From: Actinomycetota bacterium
GTDB taxonomy: Bacteria > Actinomycetota > Actinomycetes > Propionibacteriales > Propionibacteriaceae
Assembly: GCA_020161015.1 (NCBI GenBank)
Contig: JAIUOT010000006.1
Coordinates: 1-64,000, forward strand
Reading direction: 5' to 3'
DNA: 64,000 bases
The notes under the pieces were generated by a model. That model was given only the letters and a program-made list of their open reading frames with translations. It did not search any database and had not been told where the DNA came from. The translations under genes and the position numbers were made by a program. Position 1 is the stretch's first letter, and each line of letters begins with the position of its first letter. This document shows, one piece after another, positions 44,646 through 51,898 of the stretch.

Positions 44646-45122
44646 ATGAGCCAGCTGCAGCCGGGCGATCCCGCGCCCGCCTTCACCCTCCCGACCGCGT
44701 CCGACGGCGCCGTCTCCCTCTCCGACTACGCCGGCGGACGGGTCATCGTCTACTTCTTCCCCGCCGCCATGACACCGGGCTGCTCCCTCGAGGCGATGGA
44801 CTTCGACGCGGCGATGGGCGACCTCTCCGCCGCCGGCTACCACGTCGTCGGCATCTCGCCGGACAGCGCGGAGAAGCTCGCCCGGTTCGCCGCGCGGGAC
44901 AACCTCCGGTTCCCGCTCCTCGCCGACCCGCAGCGCGACGTCCTCAGCGCGTACGGGGCCTTCGGGGAGAAGACGCTCTACGGCAAGAAGGTGGAGGGCG
45001 TCATCCGCTCCACCTTCATCGTCGACGTCGACGAGGCCGGCGAGGGACGCATCGACATGGCGCAGTACAACGTCCGCGCGACCGGCCACGTGGCGAAGCT
45101 GCGGCGCGAGCTGGGCGTCTGA
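44646..45122 (+). CDS. bcp: Peroxiredoxin, BCP/PrxQ family, lacking the usual resolving cysteine
   Basis: This 158-residue thiol peroxidase reduces peroxides. The peroxidatic cysteine is C46 in FFPAAMTPGCSLEAMDF. In classic PrxQ proteins a resolving cysteine lies five residues later; here that position is M51, so the enzyme must act as a 1-Cys type or use a partner thiol. The remaining fold (VVGISPDSAEKLARFA, FPLLADPQRDVLSAYGAFGEK) is full length. The gene appears leaderless. Confidence 0.9.
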   Translation: MSQLQPGDPAPAFTLPTASDGAVSLSDYAGGRVIVYFFPAAMTPGCSLEAMDFDAAMGDLSAAGYHVVGISPDSAEKLARFAARDNLRFPLLADPQRDVLSAYGAFGEKTLYGKKVEGVIRSTFIVDVDEAGEGRIDMAQYNVRATGHVAKLRRELGV

Positions 45123-45132
45123 GCAGCCGCCG

Positions 45133-46197
45133 TCAGGCCTGCGCCTGCCACGACCGGGACCCGGCGAAGCCGTCGCCGGCCGCGAACTGGTCCAGCACCT
45201 CGGTGGCGCCCGAGACGATCAGGTGCTCGCCCGGCTGCACCAGGCGTCCGTCCGGCGGGGTGGGCTCGTACTCCCCCGGCGCGTGCAGCACGGCCAGGGT
45301 GAGGATGCCCTCGGCACGCAGCTCGCCGATCGTGCGCCCGGCCAGGCGGCCGCCGGGCTCCGCGGCCACCTCCTCCATGCTGAAGGCGACCTCGGCGCGG
45401 GTCAGGGCCGCGTCGATGAACTCGATCACGCCGGGACGCAGCGCCAGGTTCACGATCCGGCGTCCGGCCATCGTGTAGGGAGAGACCGCACGGTCGGCAC
45501 CGGCCTGGATGAGCTTCGAGATCACCGTCTCCGCACCGGCCCGTCCGACGATGAACAGCCCGGGGTTCAGTGACCGGGCCGTCAGGGTGACGTACACGTT
45601 CTGTGCGTCGGAGTCGATCGCCGCCACCAGTCCCCTGGCGCGCTCGACCCCTGCCTGGCGCAGGACCTCCTCGGTGGCCCCGTCACCGTGCACCACGAGG
45701 TAGCCGGCGGCTTCCGCCCGCTGCAGCGAGTCCTCGCGGACGTCGATGACCACCACCTGGTGCCCGTCCGCCAGCAGGTCGCTGGCCACCATGGAGCCCA
45801 CCCGGCCGTAGCCGCAGACCACCCAGTGGCCCCGGAGCCCGTCGATCATCCGGCTCATCCGCTTCGCCTTCCTCCTGCCGCTCGCGACGTCGGTGATCAC
45901 GTTCTCCGCGACGACGCCCACCGTCCCGAAGATGACGCCGATCGCAGACAACGCCATGAGCATGGTCCACACCCGGCCGGCCAGGTCGAGCTCGTGCACC
46001 TCGCGGAAGCCCACCGTGGTCATCGTGGTGACCGCCATGTAGAGCCCGTCGAGGAACGTCCAGCCCTCCAGCACCATGTAGCCGAGGGCGCCGATGAGGG
46101 CCAGCGCGACGACCGCCAGCAGCCAGCCCAGGACGGGCCGGCTCGCCAGGGCCCTTCTCGCTGGGGCGGCGCCCTTCGGGCGTCCGAGCAGCCTCAC
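45133..46197 (-). CDS. Two-pore-helix K+ channel subunit with RCK (TrkA-N/TrkA-C) domains
   Basis: This 354-residue ion channel has two transmembrane helices (about 22-42 and 75-97) around a pore loop with filter TTMTTVGFREV (T61-V-G-F). The cytoplasmic half is an RCK domain: WVVCGYGRVGSMVASDLL, VVIDVREDSL, HGDGATEEVLRQAGVERA, and a TrkA-C end with GRTIGELRAEG. It resembles MthK-type channels. The GTG at 46197 is preceded six bases earlier by TAGGAT. It is convergent with bcp. Confidence 0.9.
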   Translation of the reverse strand: MRLLGRPKGAAPARRALASRPVLGWLLAVVALALIGALGYMVLEGWTFLDGLYMAVTTMTTVGFREVHELDLAGRVWTMLMALSAIGVIFGTVGVVAENVITDVASGRRKAKRMSRMIDGLRGHWVVCGYGRVGSMVASDLLADGHQVVVIDVREDSLQRAEAAGYLVVHGDGATEEVLRQAGVERARGLVAAIDSDAQNVYVTLTARSLNPGLFIVGRAGAETVISKLIQAGADRAVSPYTMAGRRIVNLALRPGVIEFIDAALTRAEVAFSMEEVAAEPGGRLAGRTIGELRAEGILTLAVLHAPGEYEPTPPDGRLVQPGEHLIVSGATEVLDQFAAGDGFAGSRSWQAQA

Positions 46198-46203
46198 GGC
46201 CGC

Positions 46204-46209
46204 ATCCTA
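46204..46209 (-). promoter_or_regulatory. -10 box of leaderless K+ channel gene
   Basis: Minus-strand TAGGAT ends six bases before the GTG at 46197, with no ribosome site between. Confidence 0.5.
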
Positions 46210-46270
46210 GGCCGCGCGGGCCCCTCCCGGGCCGTCCGCCGCAAACCCCCGTCCCCCACTCCCCCTCCCC

Positions 46271-46330
46271 GGCTCCGCCCTCCCCGGCTCCGCCCTCCCC
46301 GGCTCCGCCCTCCCCGGCTCGGCCCTCCCC
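46271..46330. repeat. Four tandem 15-bp repeats
   Basis: Four head-to-tail copies of GGCTCCGCCCTCCCC (the last has one change) lie between the channel promoter and palindrome B. The stretch is strongly C-rich on the plus strand and carries no gene. Confidence 0.85.
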
Positions 46331-46341
46331 ACCCCGCGTTC

Positions 46342-46399
46342 GCTGCCGAGTGCAACTCCCGCTACCGGAATTCCGGTAGCGGGAGTTGCACTCGGCAGC
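46342..46399. repeat. EcoRI-centred long palindrome, copy B
   Basis: This 58-bp perfect palindrome (29-bp arms) is centred on GAATTC. Pairing continues outward with a small bulge to CGTTC/GAACG. It shares the arm sequence GGAGTTGCACTCGG with copy A near 16310. It lies downstream of the cytochrome b5-domain gene and upstream of the channel gene, where it can act as a terminator. Confidence 0.85.
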
Positions 46400-46459
46400 A
46401 GGAACGGATGGTGGAGTGGGTGGGGCGCGGGGTCGTGAGGGAAGTGGAGGGCGGTTGGG

Positions 46460-47287
46460 TTAGGAGAGGGGGCCCAGGAGGTACTGGCGCAGGACCTGGG
46501 CGGGGCGCTTCTGGTTGCCGTGCTCGGCCGTGAAGGCCGCCGTGGCGTCGGTGCCGCACAGGGCGATGATGCGCTGCGGGCCGCCGGGGTGCGCGTCGAT
46601 CCAGGTGGTGAGGTCGTAGACGTTGCCGTCCACGGCCGCCCAGCAGGACGACCGCTTCGCGTGCGAGGCGACGTCGGCCATCGTGTAGCTCGTGGCTGCG
46701 CCGGCGCTGCCGGACGACGTCGGGGTCGGGGAGCCGGACGGGGTCGAGGAACCAGAGGCGGTCGAGGAACCGGACGCCGACGGCTCGGCAGCGGTCGGGT
46801 GGTCGTTGGCGCTGGTCACGACGCCGGCCCACGCGGCCTGAGCTCCGGAGTGGCCCACCAGCACGGTGACGCCGGTCACGACGACGGCCAGGACGGCGGC
46901 GATCAGCCCGGACGCGGTGGTGGCCAGCGAGCGGGGGCGACCGGCGCCCCCCGAGCGCCGGTGCAGGAAGAACCAGATGCCGGCGACCGCGACGAGCGCG
47001 ACGGCCAGGATCGGCAGCAGATCACCCCAGGCCGCGTGGGCCTCCGGCTCGCCGACCCGGGCGGCGAGGGCCTCGCCGGACTCCTTGGCCACGAACGCCG
47101 CACCCGTGCCGACGACCAGGGTTCCCAGGGTCAGCCACCCGAACCGGTCCGCCCACGACGGCACGATGACCAGGACGATGAGTCCCAGTGCAGCGAGCGG
47201 CAGCAGCACGACGGCGAAGTGGACGACGAGAGGGTGGACGGGAAGTCCGGCGATGGCGTCGAAGACGGACTCGAGTGGCGTCAGCAT
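46460..47287 (-). CDS. DUF2231-like membrane protein with C-terminal cytochrome b5 domain
   Basis: This 275-residue protein has four hydrophobic helices in residues 15-148, beginning LPVHPLVVHFAVVLLPLAAL, which matches the DUF2231 start. A Ser/Thr/Pro linker (165-198) leads to a cytochrome b5-type domain: CWAAVDGNVYDLTTWIDAHPGGPQ, with probable haem ligands H233 and H256. The domain is predicted to lie outside the membrane. The ATG at 47287 follows TACCGT by seven bases. It may be an electron carrier at the cell surface. Confidence 0.82.
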   Translation of the reverse strand: MLTPLESVFDAIAGLPVHPLVVHFAVVLLPLAALGLIVLVIVPSWADRFGWLTLGTLVVGTGAAFVAKESGEALAARVGEPEAHAAWGDLLPILAVALVAVAGIWFFLHRRSGGAGRPRSLATTASGLIAAVLAVVVTGVTVLVGHSGAQAAWAGVVTSANDHPTAAEPSASGSSTASGSSTPSGSPTPTSSGSAGAATSYTMADVASHAKRSSCWAAVDGNVYDLTTWIDAHPGGPQRIIALCGTDATAAFTAEHGNQKRPAQVLRQYLLGPLS

Positions 47288-47355
47288 GACCACGACGGTA
47301 GGCGGGCCCACCTCAAGCGAACCTCAAGGACGGGGCAAGCCTGCCCGAAGTCCGC

Positions 47356-47757
47356 TCAGGCGCGGGTGAACTCGGGACTGCCGTCGACGCAGGTGGCCAG
47401 GATCCGGACCTCCTTGCCCTCCCCCTCCTCGTCCTCGGCCTCGTTGGCCTCGAACTCGACGTGCAGCCGCTCCGGCCCGTGCTCGTAGACCTCCACCCGG
47501 TACCCGAGGCTCGGGACGGCCGTCTCCAGCCGGATGGCGTCGCCGGTGCAGGCCGCGGTGATCTTGCCCACCTTCCCGCTCCAGGACGTCACCGCCTGCC
47601 CGGGGGCTGCGCTCGGGGTCTCGTCGGGCGTCGTGACGACGACGGGCTGTCCGACGCGCGCGCCGACGGAGGAGATCACCACCCAGGTGAGGGTCGAGGC
47701 GCCCGCGACCGTGGCGACCCACAGCAGCGCCGCCAGCGCCAGCCTCCGTCCTCGCAC
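47356..47757 (-). CDS. Small membrane-anchored hypothetical protein
   Basis: This 133-residue protein has one N-terminal hydrophobic segment (LALAALLWVATVAGASTLTWVVI) serving as anchor or uncleaved signal. A beta-rich body follows with two cysteines (ITAACTGDAIRL and ILATCVDGSPEF) and an acidic stretch EANEAEDEEGEG. I do not recognise the family. The GTG at 47757 is preceded by CATGAT six bases earlier. It is divergent from the OmpR-type regulator, so it may be its target or a sensor accessory. Confidence 0.65.
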   Translation of the reverse strand: MRGRRLALAALLWVATVAGASTLTWVVISSVGARVGQPVVVTTPDETPSAAPGQAVTSWSGKVGKITAACTGDAIRLETAVPSLGYRVEVYEHGPERLHVEFEANEAEDEEGEGKEVRILATCVDGSPEFTRA

Positions 47758-47793
47758 CGGCCCATCATGGCACCCGCCGGGCCCCCGCCGGAG

Positions 47794-47799
47794 TACCTT
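47794..47799 (+). promoter_or_regulatory. -10 box of the OmpR-type two-component operon
   Basis: TACCTT ends seven bases before the ATG at 47807. There is no Shine-Dalgarno, so a leaderless message is likely. Confidence 0.5.
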
Positions 47800-47806
47800 A
47801 CGGGGC

Positions 47807-48499
47807 ATGACGCGCGTGCTGGTGGTCGAGGACGACCCGGCGATCGGCCGCCTCCTGCGGCGGACGCTGACCGACCTGGGCAACGTGGTGACGGTCGCCT
47901 CGGACGGCGCGTCGGGACTCTCCCTCGCGCTCAACGAGCAACCGGACGTCGTGCTGCTCGACCTGGGGCTGCCGGACCTCGACGGGCGCCAGGTGCTGCG
48001 GATGCTGCGGGCGATCAGCCAGGTCCCGGTGATCGTGGTCACCGCCCAGGACGACGACCGCACCGTCGTGCAGGCCCTCGACGCCGGCGCGGACGACTAC
48101 CTGGTGAAGCCGTTCGGCAGCGAGCAGCTGGCCGCCCGGATCCGGGCCGTGCTGCGCCGCTCCGCGCCGTCCGGCGCCGGGGACCCCACCGTGCGCATCG
48201 GAGAGCTCGAGATCGACCCGGCCCGACATCAGGTGCGCCTCGGCGGGGAGCCGGTCGAGCTCTCCCGCAAGGAGTTCGACATGCTCTGGCTGCTGGCCAC
48301 CCGGCCCGGTGAGGTCGTCACCAAGCGCGAGCTGCTCGCGGACGTGTGGGGGCTCCCCTTCGGCGGCGGTGACCGGACGGTGGACGTGCACCTCAGCTGG
48401 CTGCGCCGCAAGCTCGGGGAGACCGCTGCGGAACCGCGCTACCTGCACACCGTGCGCGGGGTGGGCATCCGGCTCGCGGCCCCCGGGTCGGACGACTGA
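47807..48499 (+). CDS. OmpR/PhoB-family response regulator
   Basis: This 230-residue regulator has a receiver domain with VEDDPAIGRLLRR, phospho-acceptor D52 in VVLLDLGLPDLDG, VVTAQDDD and the lysine in YLVKPFGSEQL. A C-terminal winged-helix DNA-binding domain follows (ELSRKEFDMLWLLATRPGEVVTKREL, DVHLSWLRRKLGE). The kinase gene starts on the last base of its stop (TGATG), so they form a pair. Confidence 0.95.
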   Translation: MTRVLVVEDDPAIGRLLRRTLTDLGNVVTVASDGASGLSLALNEQPDVVLLDLGLPDLDGRQVLRMLRAISQVPVIVVTAQDDDRTVVQALDAGADDYLVKPFGSEQLAARIRAVLRRSAPSGAGDPTVRIGELEIDPARHQVRLGGEPVELSRKEFDMLWLLATRPGEVVTKRELLADVWGLPFGGGDRTVDVHLSWLRRKLGETAAEPRYLHTVRGVGIRLAAPGSDD

Positions 48500-49773
48500 T
48501 GCGTCGCCAGGTCAGCCTGCTGGTCGCCGCGATCAGCGCGGCGATCGTGGCGTCCTTCGTGATCCCGCTGCTGCTGCTGGTGCAGACCCTCGCCGAGGAC
48601 CGGGGCATGGCGATCGCCAGCCAGCAGGCGAACATCGTGGCCGTCCTGGTGTCCGGGCTGCACGAGAACCCGCGGCTGGCCGACGTCCTTCAGCCCACAC
48701 TGACCAACTCCCCGGCCCGCACCAGCGTGGTGCTGGCCGACGGGACGGTGCTCGGCGCGCCCTGGCCGGAAGCGGCCGCCGACCCCGAGTACCAGCGCGC
48801 GCGCCTCGGCGCGGCCTTCTCTGTGCGCGACGCCGCCGGCGGCCGCGTCTACGTGCCGGTGCTGGCCGACGGGGGCGTCGCGGTCACTCGCGCGACCATG
48901 ACCGCCGCCCAGCTGGCCGAAGGTGTCCCGCTGGCGTGGGTGAGCGTGATCGCGCTCGGCCTGCTGCTCACCGAGGTCTCCGTGCTCGTCGCGGCACGGG
49001 TGGGACGCGGCGTGAGCCGGCCGCTGCTCGCCGTCGCCGACACCGCGCACCGCCTGCGCGAGGGCGACCTCGGCGCCCGGGCACCACTGGCCGGGCCGCC
49101 CGAGACCGTCGAGCTGGGCTCGGCGCTGAACGGGCTGGCCGACCGCATCGAGCAGCTGCTGGCGGCCGAGCGGGAGAATGTCCGCTCCCTCGCGCACCGG
49201 CTGCGCACCCCGGTGACCGCGCTGCGCCTGGAGGCCGAGCAGGTCGAGGACCCGGTGGGCCGGGCCGAGCTCGCCGAGCTCGTCGGGCAGCTCCAGGCGT
49301 CCATCGACGGCGTCGTGCGGGACGCGCAGCGCCCCCTCCGGGAGGACCTCCCGGGGGCGTGTGACGCCACGGCGGTCGTGGCCGCCCGGATCGACTACTG
49401 GCGCCCGCTCGCGGAGGACCAGGGACGGGCCGTCGCGGTCACCCTCCCGTCCGGCCCCCTCCGGGTGGGACTGAGCGAGCTGGAACTCTCCGACGTCGTG
49501 GACATCGGCATCGACAACATCTTCGCCCACACCCCGGAGGGCACCGCCTTCGGCGTCGCACTGTCCCGGGTGGGCGACGAGGTGGTGCTCGTCCTCTCCG
49601 ACGAGGGCCCCGGCTTCCCCACCGTGCGTCCCGTGGCGCGGCAGGGCACCTCCGGCATGGGGCTGGAGATCGCCCGGCGGCTCGTCGGGCGCGCGCGCGG
49701 CATCCTCGAGACGTCCCCCGCGGGGACCCCCGGCGGAGAGGTGCGGATCAGGATGCCGCTGGGCACCGCCTGA
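48499..49773 (+). CDS. Sensor histidine kinase, OmpR partner
   Basis: This 424-residue membrane kinase has a transmembrane helix at 7-28, an extracytoplasmic domain of about 110 residues, a second helix near 142-165, and a HAMP-like linker (GVSRPLLAVADTAHRLREGDL). The phosphoacceptor is H233 in SLAHRLRTPVTALRLEAEQ. The ATPase part has IGIDNIFAHTPEG (N box), LSDEGPGF and SGMGLEIARRLV. The sensed signal is unknown. It is convergent with the first LuxR gene, with only 15 bases between them. Confidence 0.92.
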   Translation: MRRQVSLLVAAISAAIVASFVIPLLLLVQTLAEDRGMAIASQQANIVAVLVSGLHENPRLADVLQPTLTNSPARTSVVLADGTVLGAPWPEAAADPEYQRARLGAAFSVRDAAGGRVYVPVLADGGVAVTRATMTAAQLAEGVPLAWVSVIALGLLLTEVSVLVAARVGRGVSRPLLAVADTAHRLREGDLGARAPLAGPPETVELGSALNGLADRIEQLLAAERENVRSLAHRLRTPVTALRLEAEQVEDPVGRAELAELVGQLQASIDGVVRDAQRPLREDLPGACDATAVVAARIDYWRPLAEDQGRAVAVTLPSGPLRVGLSELELSDVVDIGIDNIFAHTPEGTAFGVALSRVGDEVVLVLSDEGPGFPTVRPVARQGTSGMGLEIARRLVGRARGILETSPAGTPGGEVRIRMPLGTA

Positions 49774-49788
49774 CCGACGCCCGGCCGC

Positions 49789-51771
49789 TCACCCGATGAC
49801 GCCGTGCGTGCGCGCCCTGCGCACCAGCTCGGCCCGCGACTCCGCCTGGAACTTCCCCCTCAGCGTCACCACCTGCTTGCGCACCGTGTTCACCGACACG
49901 TGGAGCTGCCGGGCGATCTCCGGCACCGCCGCCGAGGTGGCGAGCAGGGGCAGGAGCACCTTCTCGCGCTCGGTCAGGCGCACCGGGCGCACGCCTTGCC
50001 CGCCCGCGTCGTTGAGCTCTCCCAGGCGGGAGACCATCGTCGTGAAGCGCGGGTCGCTGCCGAGGTCCGGCTCGCAGAGCACGACGATGGCCTCGCGGGC
50101 CGGCGTGGGCAGTGCTCCGACCGGCAGGAAGTTGCCCGCGTCGAGCAGTGCCTCCACAGCCCTGGTCGCCTCCGCGCGGAGACGGGCGTCCGCCGGCCCC
50201 TCGAGCAACGCGGCACCGACGCCCACGAGGGCCAGCTTGGTGCGGTCGGCGAGGATCAGGTCACCCCGGTACGGGCCCGTCTCGGCCAGTTGGCGTGCCC
50301 TCGACACCTGGCCGGCCCACAGGTGCATCCGCGCGCGGGGGAGCAACCCCACCCGATCGGGCAGCGTCTCGACGAACTGCGCGGCCGCGCTGAAGGCTCC
50401 CGCCTTGGTCAGCAGCAGCATGCGTGCCCGGGCCAGGAGCGCCCCGCCGAGCGGTTCGTCCTGCTCCCGGCCCATGACCGCCTCGTGCGCGACGTCGGTG
50501 AACAGCCGCGCCAGGGCGTCGGCCGGGTCGTCGCCCCACAGCGCCTCGCCGAGAGCCTCGGCAGAGGCGCGGATCGCCCAGACCCCCATGGTGGCGACCT
50601 CGTCCGGGCCCACCGCGGAAAGCGTCCGCTCGAGTCCTGCCCTGTCGAGCGACTGGACGGCGTGGTGCGCGTCCGCGAGGATCTCGAACGCCTGCCCCAT
50701 GCCGCTCAGGCTGCGCACGCCGAGGGGGTGGCTGATCCGGTCGGTGACCCGGCCGTCGGGGTGGACGGGCGCGGTCTCCGACAACAGGCTCGTCGCGATG
50801 GTCTCCAGCCCTTGCGCGAGGGTCCGCACGGGACCGCGATCGGTGAGGATGGCCGCCCAATTCGCCTCGCTGACGGCGCCGGGGCGGTCCGCCCGGGCGA
50901 GCGCGAGGCGTGCCGAGAAGGCACGGAAGAGGGCGTGCGAGCGCCGGCCAGGGCCATGACCAGCCCTCGACCGCTCGTCGATCAGGGTGTCGACCTCCTG
51001 CTTGGTGCGCCAGGCCGCCTCGAGTGACTGGCCGGGACGGGAGGACGGGAGTCGCCGTTCGCCGAGCATCCGCATGCTGCCGGCGAACACCGCGGTGTCG
51101 GTGTCCTCCCGCGTCGCCCAGTCGGCGTGGAGGATCGCGGCGTCGAGGCTCATGCGGCGCTGGACGGACTCGGCCGCATGTTCGGGGTTGTCGAGCACCG
51201 AGCCCGCGGCAGCGGACGCCCAGGTGAGGATCGGGCGCTCCTTGCGCGCCTCGGCCGGCAGCTCGGCCAGGGCCTTCAGCAGGTTCCGGTCGAGGTCGGC
51301 GGCAGTCTCGTTGAGCAGGATCCAGGCCTCCTCGACCACGTCCCACCGGGCCAGGTCCCGCGCCCAGAGCCCGACCTCGGCCAGCAGGCGCGGATCGCGA
51401 TCGCCGTCCATCCACGCGCCGACCAGTCCGGAGCGCAGCTCATCGGCGTTCGCCAGGGTTTCCAGGCCCGCCTCGAGGGTGGGGAGCCACTCGCGCCGGA
51501 AGCGGTACGTCGCCGGCGCGGGCCCGGGCTCGACGAGGCCGGCGCGCCGGGCCGCCCCGACGAAACCCGACCAGTCGACCGCCGGGCCGTCGTGGTCCAG
51601 GCACGTGCAGGTGAGCAGGTAGCGCGGCTCGTCGATCAGCCGCCACAGCGTCAGGGCCGGGACGTGCTCACGCAAGGGGGACGGCAGGGCGAGGTCCACC
51701 CCGACCCGCGCGACGAACCGCGACGGCGGATCTCCATGAGGAACTGAGGGCGGCAATTCCGCATGCGGCAT
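49789..51771 (-). CDS. Large LuxR-type regulator without visible ATPase, paralog 1
   Basis: This 660-residue protein ends with a LuxR DNA-binding domain (LTEREKVLLPLLATSAAVPEIARQLHVSVNTVRKQ, with SRAELVRRARTHG). The upstream 590 residues are mostly helical and repeat-like, as in TPR/MalT-type sensors, but no Walker A or B motif is visible, unlike LAL regulators. Shared landmarks with the next gene include PILTWASAAAGS, SLEAAWRTKQEVD, FRAFSARLAL and MGREQDEPLG. The ATG is at 51771. The pair clearly arose by duplication. Targets are unknown. Confidence 0.85.
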   Translation of the reverse strand: MPHAELPPSVPHGDPPSRFVARVGVDLALPSPLREHVPALTLWRLIDEPRYLLTCTCLDHDGPAVDWSGFVGAARRAGLVEPGPAPATYRFRREWLPTLEAGLETLANADELRSGLVGAWMDGDRDPRLLAEVGLWARDLARWDVVEEAWILLNETAADLDRNLLKALAELPAEARKERPILTWASAAAGSVLDNPEHAAESVQRRMSLDAAILHADWATREDTDTAVFAGSMRMLGERRLPSSRPGQSLEAAWRTKQEVDTLIDERSRAGHGPGRRSHALFRAFSARLALARADRPGAVSEANWAAILTDRGPVRTLAQGLETIATSLLSETAPVHPDGRVTDRISHPLGVRSLSGMGQAFEILADAHHAVQSLDRAGLERTLSAVGPDEVATMGVWAIRASAEALGEALWGDDPADALARLFTDVAHEAVMGREQDEPLGGALLARARMLLLTKAGAFSAAAQFVETLPDRVGLLPRARMHLWAGQVSRARQLAETGPYRGDLILADRTKLALVGVGAALLEGPADARLRAEATRAVEALLDAGNFLPVGALPTPAREAIVVLCEPDLGSDPRFTTMVSRLGELNDAGGQGVRPVRLTEREKVLLPLLATSAAVPEIARQLHVSVNTVRKQVVTLRGKFQAESRAELVRRARTHGVIG

Positions 51772-51805
51772 GATTCGCTCGAACCTCCTCGAGACGAAAC
51801 GGCTC

Positions 51806-51825
51806 GGCCGACCCCGGTGTCGGCC
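51806..51825 (-). terminator. Short hairpin between the LuxR paralogs
   Basis: A 7-bp perfect stem (GGCCGAC with GTCGGCC) with a 6-nt loop lies 74 nt past the stop of the second paralog. It could terminate that transcript but is modest in strength. Confidence 0.45.
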
Positions 51826-51898
51826 TACCTCAGAACCTACTCGCGAAGGCCGCCGCGTCGTCGGACCGGTGCGAGTTCGTACACCGCGTTTCCCGGCC

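Noticed and set aside
46271-46330. CRISPR-like repeat array
   Set aside because: The 15-bp units are directly adjacent without spacers and no cas genes are present.
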